A stretch of 64,000 nucleotides of DNA from Meconema thalassinum (GCA_946902985.2 OX336395.1:285691065-285755064); one strand, 5' to 3'. Shown: positions 1 through 11,478, counted from the first letter of the stretch. Made by a program: numbers and translations. The notes: a model not told the origin generated them from the letters alone.

Positions 1-2645
1 AAATGGCGCCCACACAAATGTTCTAATATCAAATTACCACTAACCTAATCATCCGATCTCTACCAAATTTTGCAACAATGCAACATAATGTGGGAAGTGT
101 CTTTTTTTCAGCTACAAAGTCATCAGCCAAATAGTTTCAAAATGGTGGATGTATGAATCATGCAAGTTTTATAGCCTAACCGTTGCTTATGATTCAACAA
201 GGCCCTGTATCACCAGTTCCGTTCATTGTACAGAGGGTGGTTTAAACTGTCCTCAAGGAAGTGACCCATAGGTTATTAACTTCTTATAATAAAAAAAAAA
301 CGTATTCCATATGACTGACAAACAGTTCAGGCCGATCGTGCTGGGCCGTGCTGTCCCCTTGGGTCAAAATGGAGGCAATTGTTTGCTCGCTAGTCCATAT
401 TTAATAGCTTTATAGTCCTCCAGGAATGTACTGAACAAAATAATACAAATTTAGTATCAAATGGTTTATAAAGGACGGCAAAAAATGCTAATGAAATTGT
501 TCATTCCAAGACAAATTAAATATGCTGAGCAGTTGTACTAAAGCAGTTGTTAACGTTGCTTAGTGTAGTGGGCATGTTTAGCAGCGTGGTAGCGCCCTAG
601 ACTCCGAATCTTAAGGTTTGAGGTGTAAATCCTAGTGGCTGTTTCTTGTTGTTGCTGTTGTTGGCAATTAAGGGGCTTTTCGGCATTGTGGTCATGTAGC
701 ACCATGTATTTAGGTGTGTGTAGAAGTTGTCACTGTGATGACTGTGTGTGTACTTTTAAACAAGGAAGGATTTGGGAAGGAAGCTGTTGTTTTGTCTCAT
801 TTGAGAGGTTTGGACATGATGGTCATTTAGCCCAGTGTACTTCGTGGAGTATTTAATATTCAATGTTAACCTGCGTCATTGTGATGGCTGTGTTAGTAAG
901 TGTAAATATAATTCAGGTGAGGATTCAATCAATCAATGTGTAATATAGCATGTTGTTATTCAACATGCCACAACAACCAACATTGAATTTTGCTCCTCGA
1001 AAAGGACAAAGAGTTATAATTACAACCATGCATTTAGGAGAAGGTAGGCTTATATGTTCTTTTATGAACATCTTGTTTTTGTTTGCAATCTATATTTTAG
1101 TTTTGTTCTCTTTTCAACCAAATGTTACATGCACTGTTGTATTTCCTCTTTGCTCAGGAATTAAATAATACCATTCCAGAATTAGAATGGTCCAGTTGTG
1201 ACTGTTAAAGCCATTGTCCATAAGGCACTGGTTTGATATTTGGCACTTCTAGAGGTTAAAATTATGAATTGTAGGTTAGAACACGATGCATTCATGTGAA
1301 CAAGTATGATGTGATGCATTATTGTCTTAATTATTTTCTTCTTTTAAAATCTGTGTTAATTCTCTTTTGCTACTATACATGATATGAAGTGTTATAATTT
1401 CTCAGTTCTCAGGAAATGTTTGTCTTAAATGTAGGCAAATATGTGAATGGTTCCTGACACATGGACACAGCTGCATCCTCCCAGTCATCACAGAAACCAC
1501 TGAATTTGTAGGAATTTACCTTATTGATCGAATGTATAGGAGCACAAAGACAGCCTCCTTGAGAGTGTTAATTTCCCATTTGAACACATTAAATTCAAGT
1601 GTCCCCTAGGTAACAGACTTGAGATCTAATTTTGGTTAAAGAAGTGTGATATTCTGTGTGTTGAGGATTCACTGTATGAACCTGGAATGAAATTAGTTTC
1701 TGAAAAGCAACGTACAAAATACGGAACAGCTTTTTATCTAAGGCTAGATGGGGTAGTCTTAATATTTCCAGATTTCACATGAAGGGGAAACTGAAATTAT
1801 CACTATGAAGCCGTATAACAACATTGAGAACTCGGTTTAAAGGCTTCTTGGATCTGAATTTCCTTGCATGAAGAACTTTGATAAATGCCAATACATGTTC
1901 TTTCAGATCAGCCACAATCATGTATGAGAGGCTATGCTCAGTAGACAAAAAGGTAATGGACTTTTTTTTTGTGCTGAAAATTACCTTGCCATCCTTTTTC
2001 ACAATAGTATATCCCTTGGTCCTTCAGCAGTGAAAGATTGGGACTAGGTTATAATACACACCTTTTTGTAAGTAGAAATATCCAACATAAGTGCAATAAG
2101 GTAACTTAGAATCCTCAGCAATACCAAAAACACAACTTGGGATACATTCTCATGTCAGTAAGGCTGCAAGAAGTTAGTTTATAAACAAGACTCAGCTTTA
2201 AGTAGGTTGATTGGATGAGATTGTCAAGCATACTTCATGAGATACTTCTCATAATTGTTCGAGTTTATACGAGTATGAAGAAGTAGTTGACATTATTCAA
2301 TTCTCACTCAAGGGCATCAATGCAAACTGCTGCAAAATCAAATACTTTAGTTATTATAGTTCAAGTCTCAAGTCAAATGAGTTCTATGAAATAATTAGTT
2401 CTTCATAAAGGAATACAATTTCATGATGAGAATATTTCCTAAATAATTCTTAATTTTTATTCTCCTCAAATCCTCTTCAAGAATAATAATAATAACTACA
2501 TAATTTTACAAAAGTTCTTCTAAACACATAACTTCCTGTGTTGCAATTTTATGATAGACTTTTCATTTCCTTCGTCATGCGAGTTCGAGCACTCTTCTTC
2601 CTGTAAATCGATAAGGGTTTGAATCTTATCATAGACAATGAATCA
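1..2645 (+). repeat. dispersed repeat unit, copy 1
   Basis: This stretch matches, in the same order and orientation, the stretch from about 6384 to 9945. Shared landmarks are the opening block around 36-190, the tRNA-like block at 556-640, the text around 940-1260, the block 1480-2030 and the final block that ends near 2645 after a B-box-like GGGTTTGAATCTTATC. Substitutions and small indels are frequent, so the duplication is not recent. The left end lies outside the window. No open frame longer than about 75 codons is conserved between the copies, so I see no gene. It could be an old segmental duplication or two insertions of an unclassified non-coding element. Confidence 0.75.
556..640 (+). 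repeat. tRNA-like (SINE head) sequence, degraded
   Basis: An A-box match TAGTGTAGTGG lies at 561-571 and a degraded B box GGTGTAAATCC at 622-632. The better preserved paralogue is at 6921-6997. The spacing is tRNA-like, but this copy has extra bases between the boxes and no credible full cloverleaf, so it is a tRNA-derived SINE head rather than a tRNA gene. Confidence 0.45.
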
Positions 2646-3253
2646 TGTCTGTACTGTGGCCGATTGTACCCTACAAGAATTCTGGAATAGGTTTGATGGG
2701 TAGAAAGCTACATAAACTAAATTGTGGCATACTAGGGCAGGTGAGGTTCAAAGATACATTACATGTTTTGAATACCTACTAAGGTCAAAGATGAAACTAC
2801 TGTTAGAGAGGAACGTGAAGTGCACTCTATACCTACTTTTGGAATAAATTCAAATGCTTTTTCACTGTAAAATCATGAGAAGATTTTAAGTCGATATAAT
2901 TTTCTGTTTTGAAATTGAACATCAGGAGAAAATTATGTTTTGTTATAATGCTATGCTACCTAGACCCTGTTGTAGATAATGTCAATGCAGTAACACAATA
3001 TATTATACTATATATGTTGCTGAAGCTCCATAATGAGAGTAGTAATTTTTTGTACTTTATGAAATAAGTTTTGAATACATCTTTGCTAAACCCTCGATTT
3101 TTAATGTTAATGTGTTCAGTTAATTTAGCAAAATGACTTCTATAGATTCTGAGCATATTTCTGTGAGTTAGCAGAACCAGGACATACAAGAAGGATCCAT
3201 GTTTCTTTGCATCACGACCCCTTGATTTTTTGTTCCTTTTTTGCAGTGTTGCG
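2646..3253. other. AT-rich spacer, nothing recognised
   Basis: No similarity to the rest of the window was noticed and no plausible coding frame is present. Short open frames on the minus strand here (for example 2956-3189) are low complexity and show no domain motif. Confidence 0.5.
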
Positions 3254-3425
3254 TTGTTTGAGTCTTCAGTCGTTTTCCAATCCTCTCTGTCCTGAGCTAA
3301 TCGTTTCTTCTCTTCATAGTTACTACACCCTAAATATAAGGCAATCTGTTTTACATATTCTTACCTTGGCCAACCCCTTCATTTCTTGTCCTTGACCCTT
3401 CCTTCTATAAGTAACTTGCATTAAA
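3254..3425 (-). mobile_element. RTE-like LINE, 3' end fragment
   Basis: Read on the minus strand, this matches the last ~170 bases of the RTE-like copy ending near 5995, including the terminal block whose plus-strand reading is GTTTGAGTCTTCAGTC. It covers the final C-terminal codons (the RPRLEYVKEI...MKRLAQDR part of the family protein) with frame damage. It is a severely 5'-truncated insertion, typical of target-primed retrotransposition. The matching terminus with the fragment at 55093 helps define the family's 3' end. Confidence 0.75.
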
Positions 3426-3832
3426 TTCCTCCATCATCCTCTATTTGTTTCATATAATTTTACAGAATAGTAATTGTGATGGTGAAATTAATAACAGTGT
3501 AGCTACTTGAATTGTGCTATATCATGTACTGCGGTGGAAACTTGATCGCCGTTTCATTGTGACTAGCATTCGGAGCCTTGGAAGTGATGTATAAGTTACA
3601 TAAATAATGTTGAAATTAAGTAATTACCACAAAATTAACCCCATGATATGTGAGTTTTTGCAATTACCATTCTCAGGATAATTTCTGATATTTTAAAATT
3701 GTAGATGAAAGATCTGTAATAATCTTAGTTGTGTGAAACACGGTATAAGTCTAGAATTCATGCTATTCTTCTGTTGACATTAATTTGTATGGTGCATGTT
3801 GTAGAGCTGAATCTATTATTGCTTCTGTGCAG

Positions 3833-3950
3833 GGAACTTACATCAAGGAAGAATTTGAGGATAACAAGGATATTGTTATTGATGAACAAGTGGATACCGA
3901 GATTGTTCCATTCGTCAAGAGGGAATTACCATCTACATCAAAAGACCAAG
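3833..3950 (+). CDS. candidate host exon (acidic linker-like peptide)
   Basis: An open segment runs from a splice-acceptor-like GCTTCTGTGCAG|G to a donor-like CCAAG|GTTTGAG. It is 118 bp, entering in phase 0 and leaving in phase 1. It encodes a charged peptide including YIKEEFEDNKDIVIDEQ and ending VKRELPSTSKDQ. Such acidic IKEE/VKRE stretches are common in linker exons of insect zinc-finger proteins, but no zinc finger is visible, so the product is not identified. It does not match any transposon frame in the window. Codon use is ordinary. A chance open frame cannot be excluded, and the donor is not a strong consensus. Confidence 0.35.
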
Positions 3951-3984
3951 GTTTGAGAAATGTAGGTACCTATTTCCTTACTTT

Positions 3985-4112
3985 TTTTTTAGCCAACTTT
4001 CGATATTTGCAAACATTAATAGTTGACCTGTGAGATCGACACGGGACGAATGTTGTCAGTCTGTCTGTGTTTGTGAGTGGGCATATCTGTCCCGCCGTAT
4101 CAATTCAAATTC
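3985..4112 (+). repeat. repeat preceding the RTE-like ORF, also at window end
   Basis: The block that begins with an AGCC.ACTTTCGAT.TTTGCAAA pattern and continues through GAGATC.ACAC.GG.CGAA into a TCTGTCTGTGT tract recurs at 63863-64000. Here it directly abuts the first recognisable RTE-like codons, so it is either a 5' leader sequence or an older repeat into which the truncated LINE inserted. Confidence 0.5.
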
Positions 4113-5985
4113 GAAGAAACCGAAACACAAGAAACACAAGAATATAAGAGATGAAAAGGGGAAAGCAGAATACAGACGTCTGAGAAATGAGGTTAACAAG
4201 AAGAGCAAGGAAGCGAAAGAAGAATGGTTGAAAGAGAAATGTGCAGGTATAGAAAATTGTCTGATATTAGGAAAAGTAGACACAGCTTATCGAAGGATTA
4301 AGAATACTTTTGGGGAAAAGAAGACTAAGTGCTGTAATAGTAAGGACACAAATGGAAAGCCTCTAACAGATAGGGAAGAAAAGGTTGAGAGATGGAAAGC
4401 TTACATAGAGAGTTTGTATAAGGGAAAGGAGATTGAGAATCATGTAATGGAAATGGAGGAGGAAATTGATGAGGATGCGAAAGGAGATTTAATATTAAGA
4501 TCAGAATTTGATAGAGCTTTGGAAGACTTAAGCAGGAACAAAGCACGAGGCATAGATGGTATACAGATTGAGTTGCTACGCTGCATAGGAGATGAAGGTC
4601 TGATCAGGTTATTTCACTTGGTGTGTAGGATTTATGAGACAGGTGAGGTACCCCCTGATTTCAAGAAGAATGTAATCATCCCTATACCAAAGAAAGTGGG
4701 AGCAGACAGATGTGAAGATTACCGTACAATCAGCTTGATTACTCATGCTTCAAAGATCCTGTCTAGAATAATTTACAAGAGGATTGAAAGCCAGATAGAA
4801 ACGGAGTTGGGTGAAGACCAGTTTGGTTTCAGGAGAAATGTAGGAACAAGGGAAGCTGTACTAAGTCTTAGGCTGATTTTGGAAGGTAGAATAAGGAAAG
4901 ATAAGAGAACGTTCATGGCTTTTGTAGACTTAGAAAAGGCTTTTGATAACGTTGATTGGACTAAATTGTTTGACATTTTGAAATCGATTGGAATAAAGTA
5001 CAGGGATAGGAGGGTGATATACAATCTGTACAGAAACCAGACAGCAGTCATTCGAGTTGAAGGACAGGAGAGAGAAGCTGGTATTCAGAAAGGTGTAAGG
5101 CAAGGCTGCAACTTATCACCCATACTTTTCAATCTTTACATTGAACAAGCAATGAAGGAAATTAGAGAAAAATTTAAAGTGGGAGTGAAGATTCAAGGAG
5201 AAATAATTTCAACTCGGAGATTTGCTGATGACATAGTCATCTTGGCCGACAAGCCTGAGGATTTGAATGAGTTTTTGAATGGCATGGACTCCGTCTTACG
5301 GAAAGAATTCATGATGAAAATAAATAAATGTAAAACAAAAATATTGGAATGCAGCCGAAATAAATCAGAAACCTCTATGGAGATCAAATTGGCAGGTGAA
5401 AAGCTGAAGGAAGTAGGAGACTTCTGTTACTTAGGAAGCAGAATAACCAGTGATGGACGAAGCAAAGAGGATATTAAAAGTAGGTTGGCTCAGGCAAAGA
5501 AAGCATTTCTACAAAAAAGGAATCTGCTGACATCGAATATAGATTTAGGTATTAGGAAGTCATTTTTGAAAGCCTTTGTCTGGAGCGTGGCGCTCTATGG
5601 AAGTGAAACTTGGAATATTGGTGTAGCAGAAAAGAGGAGAATTGAAGCATTTGAAATGTGGTGTTACAGGAGAATGATGAAGATCAGATGGGTAGATATG
5701 GTAACAAACAAAGAGGTATTAAGACGAGTGGGAGAGGAGAGATGCTTCTGGCGACTGCTAATGAAGAGAAGAGATAGGTTGGTAGGACACATACTAAGAC
5801 ACCCAGGAATAGCAAGCTTAGTTATGGAAGGAAGGGTCGAGGACAAAAACTGTAGGGGTAGACCAAGGTTAGAATATGTTAAAGAGATTGCCTCGGATGT
5901 AGGGTGTCGGAGCTATGTAGAAATGAAACGATTAGCTCAGGACAGGGAGGCATGGAGAGCTGCATCAAACCAGGCAAAAGACTGA
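4030..5985 (+). CDS. RTE-like non-LTR retrotransposon reverse transcriptase, 5'-truncated
   Basis: A single uninterrupted 651-codon frame encodes a reverse transcriptase that would copy element RNA at a nicked chromosomal target. The first ~28 residues come from the upstream repeat. A lysine-rich linker typical of RTE proteins follows (about residues 30-140), with GKPLTDREEKVERWKAYIESL. The RT domain shows motif A FVDLEKAFDN (D300), motif B GVRQGCNLSPILFNLY (from residue 355) and motif C FADDIVILA (D400, D401), so all three catalytic aspartates are present. A C-terminal extension follows (RRIEAFEMWCYRRMMKI...RLVGHILRHPG...RGRPRLEY), as in RTE-like proteins. The N-terminal APE-type endonuclease expected in a full element is missing, so it is not autonomous. 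The 3' end GAAGACTCAAACAAC is shared with minus-strand fragments at 3254 and 55093. An open frame this long suggests a fairly recent insertion. Confidence 0.92.
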   Translation: MRSTRDECCQSVCVCEWAYLSRRINSNSKKPKHKKHKNIRDEKGKAEYRRLRNEVNKKSKEAKEEWLKEKCAGIENCLILGKVDTAYRRIKNTFGEKKTKCCNSKDTNGKPLTDREEKVERWKAYIESLYKGKEIENHVMEMEEEIDEDAKGDLILRSEFDRALEDLSRNKARGIDGIQIELLRCIGDEGLIRLFHLVCRIYETGEVPPDFKKNVIIPIPKKVGADRCEDYRTISLITHASKILSRIIYKRIESQIETELGEDQFGFRRNVGTREAVLSLRLILEGRIRKDKRTFMAFVDLEKAFDNVDWTKLFDILKSIGIKYRDRRVIYNLYRNQTAVIRVEGQEREAGIQKGVRQGCNLSPILFNLYIEQAMKEIREKFKVGVKIQGEIISTRRFADDIVILADKPEDLNEFLNGMDSVLRKEFMMKINKCKTKILECSRNKSETSMEIKLAGEKLKEVGDFCYLGSRITSDGRSKEDIKSRLAQAKKAFLQKRNLLTSNIDLGIRKSFLKAFVWSVALYGSETWNIGVAEKRRIEAFEMWCYRRMMKIRWVDMVTNKEVLRRVGEERCFWRLLMKRRDRLVGHILRHPGIASLVMEGRVEDKNCRGRPRLEYVKEIASDVGCRSYVEMKRLAQDREAWRAASNQAKD

Positions 5986-5998
5986 AGACTCAAACAAC

Positions 5999-6535
5999 AA
6001 CGAAACCGAATAGAACGAAATTTGGTACCGAGGTAGCACTAGCTAAGAACACCTCAGTGTCATGTTTTATATCGCCGCCATCTTGACGGAAACGTATTGG
6101 TGGTCACCCAAATGTGCAAAGCTTAATTCAAATTACTACTGACCTAATCATCGGATCTCTACCAAATTTTGCAATAACATACCTTCATGTAGGAAGCGTC
6201 TTTCGACCAAACAGCATGGTGATCTGCCAAATAGTTTGAAGATGGCGGACGTGTATGTGTGAAAATCGTTCCCCCCTATCAATTACAACACAATGTAACC
6301 AAATTGAACCAACTTTGGTACAGAGGTAGCACTATCAAGGAAAAATCAGTGTCATGTTGTTTATTGCCGCCATCGTAACGAAAAAGAAATGGCGTCAACC
6401 CGAATGGTTTAAGCTTAAATCAACTTACGACTAACCTAATCATATGATCTCTACCAATTTTTTCAACAATATACAATATGGCAAGTGTCTTTTACCCAAA
6501 CTACAAGGTCACCAGCCAAGTAGTTTCCAGATGTT
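5999..6535 (+). repeat. ~292-bp tandem repeat, about two units
   Basis: The landmark TTTGGTACCGAGGTAGCAC near 6020 recurs as TTTGGTACAGAGGTAGCAC near 6312, each followed by the same GCCGCCATC... and CTAACCTAATCAT... blocks. The second unit runs into the larger repeat unit that starts about 6384, whose beginning equals the start of this window. The LINE 3' end adjoins the first unit directly, so the LINE inserted at or next to this repeat. Confidence 0.65.
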
Positions 6536-6920
6536 GGACGTATGAATCATGCAAGTATTCTAGCCTAACCGTTACATACGATTCAAGGCCTGGCCTCACC
6601 AAATCCGTTTATCGTACAGAGGGTGGTTTTATACTGTCCTCAAGGTGGTTACCCATAGGTTATTAACATCTTGTAATAGAGTATTATATAGAAGTGACTA
6701 ACAGAAAAGGCTGCCCGTGCTGGGCCGTGACGTCCCGTTGATTCAAAATGGAGGATATAGTCCATATTTTAGTAGCTTACTAGTCTTCTAGGAATATTCT
6801 GAACAAAATAATTCAAATTTTGTATCAAAGGGTTTATAAAGGACGGCAGAAAATGATAATGAAATCGTTCTTTCCAGGAAAAAAAAAATGCTAGGCAGTT
6901 GTGCTAAAGCAGTTGTTAAC

Positions 6921-6997
6921 GTTGCTTAGTGTAGTGGGCATGTGTAGCAGCGTGCTAGACTCCGACTCATATAGTTTGAGGTTCAAATCCTAGCGGC
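6921..6997 (+). repeat. tRNA-derived SINE head with intact A and B boxes
   Basis: The A box TAGTGTAGTGG is at 6927-6937 and a perfect B box GGTTCAAATCC at 6980-6990, a spacing usable by RNA polymerase III. A T-rich run (AATTTTTTTA) follows shortly after and could terminate transcription. The cloverleaf is not complete, so this is called a tRNA-derived repeat and not a tRNA gene. The degraded paralogue is at 556-640. Confidence 0.6.
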
Positions 6998-7874
6998 TTC
7001 AATTTTTTTACTTCATTGTTTTATATTTATTGCCTCATAACTACTCCCACATTATAATCTTAATGCATTGTGTGTATTTGCAATTGGAAATATTGTATAT
7101 ACTTATCACAACACATATTTTAATACTGGACTACAGTGATTACATTTGTTTGTTCTTGATCCGCTTATAAGTTGTTGTTGATTCTTTAGGGGCTTTTCGG
7201 CCCTGTGTTCTTGGGTGTGTGTAAAAGTCTGATCCCGGTGTCTTTGTGATTTCTGTACTGGTGTGTGAACTTGTACAGTAAATGAGAAAGGACTTGTGTA
7301 GGAAGCTGTTGTAGATCCGTGGTAGAGTCTGCTGTTTGTTGTTGCTCTCGCTGCTTCTTAAGGGACTTTGTGGCATCGTGATCATGTAGCACCGTGTATT
7401 TAGGTGTGTGTAGAAGTTGTCATACAACCTGTGTCATTGTGATGTCTGTGTACTTTTAAACTAGAAAGGATTTGGGTAGGAAGCTGTTGTTTTGTTTCAT
7501 TTGAGAAGTTTGGACTTCATTGTCATTTAGCCCCGTGTACGTTGGTGAGTATTGAATACTTACTGCTAACCTGTGTCATTATGATGGCTGTATTAGTAAG
7601 TGTATGTATAATTCAGGTGAGGATTCAATCAATCAATGTATAATATAGCATGTTGTTACTCAGCATGCTACTACAACCAAATTTCAATTAAACTCCTTGA
7701 AAGGACAATGAGTTAAAAGTATACCTATGCATTTAGGAGAAGGTAGGCTATATGTTCTTTACTGAACATCTTGTATTTGTTTGCTATCTGTATGTTAGTT
7801 TTGTTCTCTTTTCAACCAAATATTACATGGGCTGTTGTATTTCCTCTACACTCAGCAAATAAATACTATCATTC

Positions 7875-8550
7875 CAGAATTAGAATGGTCCAGTTGTGAC
7901 TGTTAAAACCTTTGTATATAAGACACTGGTTTGATATTTGGCACTTCCAGGGGTTAGAAATGGTCCAGTTGTGACTGTTAAAGCCTTTGTACATTAGGCA
8001 CTGGTTTGATATCTGGCACTTCCAGAGGTTAGAATGGTCCAGTTGTGATTGTTAAAGCCTTTGTACATAAGGCACTGGTTTGATATCTGGCACTTCCAGA
8101 GGTTAGAATGGTCCAGTTGTGACTATTAAAGCCATTGTACATAAGACCCTGGTTTGATATCTGGCACATCCAGAGGTTAGAATGGTCCAGTTGGGACTGT
8201 TAAAGCCTTTGTACATAAGACACTGGTCTGATATCTGGCACTTCCAGAGGTTAGAATGGTCCAGTTGTGACTGTTAAAGCCTTTGTACATAAGGCACTGG
8301 TTTGATATCTGGCACTTCCAGAGGTTAGAATGGTCCAGTTGTGACTGTTAAAGCCTTTGTACATAAGACACTGGTTTGATATCTGGTACTTCCAGAGGTA
8401 TAATGGTCCAGTTGTAACTGTTAAAGCCTTTGGACATTAGGCACTGGTTTGATATCTGGCACTTCCAGAGGTTAGAATGGTCCAGTTGTGACTGTTAAAG
8501 CCTTTGTACATAAGGCACTGGTTTGATATCTGGCACTTCCAGAGGTTAGA
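7875..8550 (+). repeat. 74-bp minisatellite, about 9 units
   Basis: The landmark TGGTCCAGTTGTGACTGTTA recurs at 7886, 7961, 8035, 8109, 8183, 8257, 8331, 8404 and 8478, so spacing is 74 bp with single-base slips. The units are very similar to one another. The paralogous repeat at the window start has only one unit (landmark at 1188), so the array arose after the duplication. Confidence 0.95.
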
Positions 8551-9945
8551 ATTATGATCTGAAGATTAGAACACGATGCATTCATGAGAGCAAGTAAGAT
8601 GTTGTACATTCAAGTCTCAATTATTTTCTTTTTTTTTACAATCTGCGTTAGTTCTCTTTGCTACCATACATGATATGAGTTGTTATATTTCCTCTGTGCT
8701 CAAGAAATGTTCGCCTTAAATGTAGGCACACCTGCGAATGGTACCTGACATATGGACACGGCTGCATCCTCCCAGTCATCACAGATACCATTGAATTTGT
8801 AGGAATTACCTGATTAATCAAATGTATAGGGGCACAAAGTCAGCCTCCTTGAGGGCTCTAATATTCAAGTTGAACACATTACATGCAAGTGTGCCCTGTG
8901 TAAGAGACATGGGATCTAATTTTGGTTAAGGAAGTGTGATATTCTGAGTGTTGAGAAAACACTGTTCGAATCTGGAATGAAATTAGTTTTTGAAAAGCAA
9001 CATACTAAATAAGGAACAGCTTTTATCTAAGGCTAGATGGGGTAGTCTTAATATTTCAAGATTTCACATGAAGCCGAATCTGAAATTATCACTTTGAAGC
9101 CATATAACAACATTGACACTCGGTGTAAAGGCTTCTGGCATCTGAGTTTCTTTCCATGAAGACGTTTGATAAATGCCCATAAGTGTCCATTCTGGTGGGT
9201 GGTTTGATCAGCCACAATCGTGTAAGGGGTGGGAAGCTATTCTCAGGAGACGAAAAATGAAGATTTTTTTTGTGCTGAAAATTACCTCGTCATCCTTAAT
9301 CACAATAGTATGTCCCTGGGTCTTTCAGCAGTTGAAGATTGGAACTAGGTTGTAACCCAGACCTTTTTGAAACTTGAAATATTGAATATACGTGCAATAC
9401 GGGAACTTAGTATCCTCACCAGTACCAAAAGCAAAACATGGGATTAATTCTCATGTCAGTAAGCCCGCAAGATGTTAGTTTATAAACTACACCGAGCCTT
9501 AAGTAGGTTGATTGGATGAGATTGTGCAGCATACTTCATGACATACTTCTGATAATTGTTTGAGTTCATACGAGTATGAACAAGTAGTTGCCATTTTTCA
9601 ATTCTCACTCAAGGGCATGAATGCAAACAGCTACAAAACTAAATACTGTAGATATTATAGTTCATCTCTCAAGTCAAATGAGTTACATAAGATAATCAGT
9701 TCTTCTAACAGTAATATAATTTCATGATTAGAATAATTTCCTTAATAATTCTTAATTTTTAATCTCTTCAAATCCTCTTCAAAAATAATTATAGCAACAT
9801 AATTTTACAACAAATTTGAGGCCTTCTAAAAGCATCACCTCCTGTGTTGCAATTTTATGGTAGACTTTTCATTTCCTTCCTCATGCGAGTTCGAGCGCTC
9901 TTCTTCCTGATAATTGATCTGGGTTCGAATCTCATCATTGACAAT

Positions 9946-10299
9946 GAGTCTATTGGTCTCAATATATATCAAGACCTGATACAAGATATCTCCTTGTAGA
10001 ATATTACAAACAATTTAAGGAACATCATTTGGCCGAGGATGCATCAATTCACGCCAGACAGTTCTCTCCTCCATTTCTCGGGCTGATATTGGCGAGAGGG
10101 CAAATTTAACGACTGCCTTGTGTTCGGAGCAAGGGCAGTCATGGGTCCATAAGTTCAGATAGGTAATGGCCCCACCCAATGTTAATATAAAGCCGACCTA
10201 ATTGTTCATCAGCTATTGTCAAATTAACCCATTATCGAAAACAACCTATGAGAAATCTTCAACAACATAATTTTCCGGTGATATTCACTCTTTTGATTG
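9946..10299. other. spacer, nothing recognised
   Basis: No repeat shared with the rest of the window and no domain-bearing frame was seen. The sequence directly precedes the reverse transcriptase relic and may be part of the same decayed LINE, but I cannot recognise codons of it. Confidence 0.4.
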
Positions 10300-10580
10300 G
10301 CCCTCAATAAGATTAAGTCGGGAGAAGCAGCTGGATTAGATGACATAACTATAGAAGATGTCCTGAATGTCTTCCTTTTCATAAGGCATTGGATACTGGA
10401 ATTGAACCTAGGAATGTAAGATCCCTGAATGCCACAGTAACGTGTATTCATAAACCAGCTGGAGATCGGAAGGACCCCAAAACCAAAGGTCGCTCCTCCT
10501 CTTATGTTACTTCCCGAAGGTGCTGGAGACGGTCACCTGTCAGAGAGGAATTGGAAAAATGGTGCTGCAGCTGATACTTC
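10300..10580 (+). pseudogene. LINE reverse transcriptase relic (N-terminal RT part)
   Basis: One frame reads ALNKIKSGEAAGLDDITIED, matching the start of the RT domain in Jockey/CR1-like LINEs (consensus K..KA.G.D.i..E). After a stop-free stretch it reads CIHKPAGDRKDPK, resembling the conserved LLKPGKDP segment, and the next frame gives LLLLCYFPKVLE, resembling the RPISLL..YKLLE segment. The frame changes between these pieces, so the gene is dead. Motifs A to C downstream are not seen, so the copy is truncated or decayed beyond recognition. Family assignment below LINE is uncertain. Confidence 0.5.
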
Positions 10581-10589
10581 AACAAGTTG

Positions 10590-11243
10590 GCTGCAGATGA
10601 GAGAAAATCATTGCTATTATTATCACACAGCTTTTCAATATACACATTGGTTCAGTAATGTCAGTCTATTTTTTTTCGACAACTAGTTCACTGCTCTGGC
10701 TTAGGATTTTGAGGAGCTTCAATCGTTGCAAACCTTGGATAGTCATGTTTGTTGTATGTGCCTCATACTGAGCTTTATTGTAACCAAAATTATATCCAAT
10801 ACATTCTCGTAATTGTCATTGTGAAGCTGCACCCATCTTTGTATGTTATATTGCTGTTGAGATATATCCTCGTGTGTTGAGTAGGATGAAAATCAAAAAC
10901 CTTTCGTGATATGTTCTTGATCATTATAGGGTGAATGTTCATTCCAATAATCGCTAATGGCTCGTGAGACTGAGCATAAAACACCTGCTCATTTTGATTT
11001 GTGTGAGTACCGACATTTTGCTACAGGAGTTTTTTGTATTTAAAGTAACATAACGAGGCAACTGTAATCAACTGTGCAACTGACTATGTATGTAATAATG
11101 CAGTGCTTTGAAACAGCACCAGGGGAACCATAAAGCGAACAGGACTGATTTATAAACTACTAGTTTCGCCCGAAGGAATGATCATGAAGATTCAAAGTGT
11201 CCTTAAACTCCGTCGTCAGGTAACACTCAAAAGTGATGTATAC
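10590..11243. other. AT-rich spacer, nothing recognised
   Basis: No coding signal. The last four bases (ATAC, 11240-11243) are the left copy of the 4-bp duplication flanking the large composite element that follows. Confidence 0.5.
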
Positions 11244-11450
11244 TGTTGGGTATGTGGAACTAACCTGGTCGGCATTTCCGGTGTCGACTGAGTTTTACCC
11301 GGCGCCTATACCATTTTGGTTGGGTATGTGAATGAAAGGTAAGGCCGCCTCCACATTATGATTGGGTATGCGGATTAGGTGTCAAACTAGTGTCGGCGTC
11401 TCCGATATTTACTGAGTTACACCGGGGGCCTTATGTTCAAGTGTAGGGGG

Positions 11451-11478
11451 TTGGAATAGTGCCCAACCACTATTCCAA
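11451..11478. promoter_or_regulatory. perfect 11-bp inverted repeat inside LTR-like repeat
   Basis: TTGGAATAGTG and CACTATTCCAA flank a 6-base loop. The same hairpin is kept intact in the other two LTR-like repeats (21097-21124 and about 26999-27026) although surrounding bases differ, hinting at a binding site or RNA structure. Confidence 0.7.

Larger units (their letters stand above)
6384..9945 (+). repeat. dispersed repeat unit, copy 2, with internal expansions
   Basis: This is the direct-orientation paralogue of 1-2645. It is longer because of extra sequence around 7010-7400 and a 74-bp tandem array at about 7875-8550 where copy 1 holds one unit (1175-1260). It ends near the block with a perfect B-box-like GGGTTCGAATCTC around 9930. 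Short minus-strand open frames (7140-7427) fall in low-complexity repeat and are not conserved in copy 1. Confidence 0.75.

Noticed and set aside
6921..6997. Functional tRNA gene
   Set aside because: The A and B boxes are good but I cannot fold acceptor and anticodon stems into a convincing cloverleaf; it is better explained as a SINE head.
7140..7427. Two overlapping minus-strand frames of 95 and 68 codons
   Set aside because: Both are low-complexity text from a T/G-rich part of the duplicated repeat and are absent from the paralogous copy.
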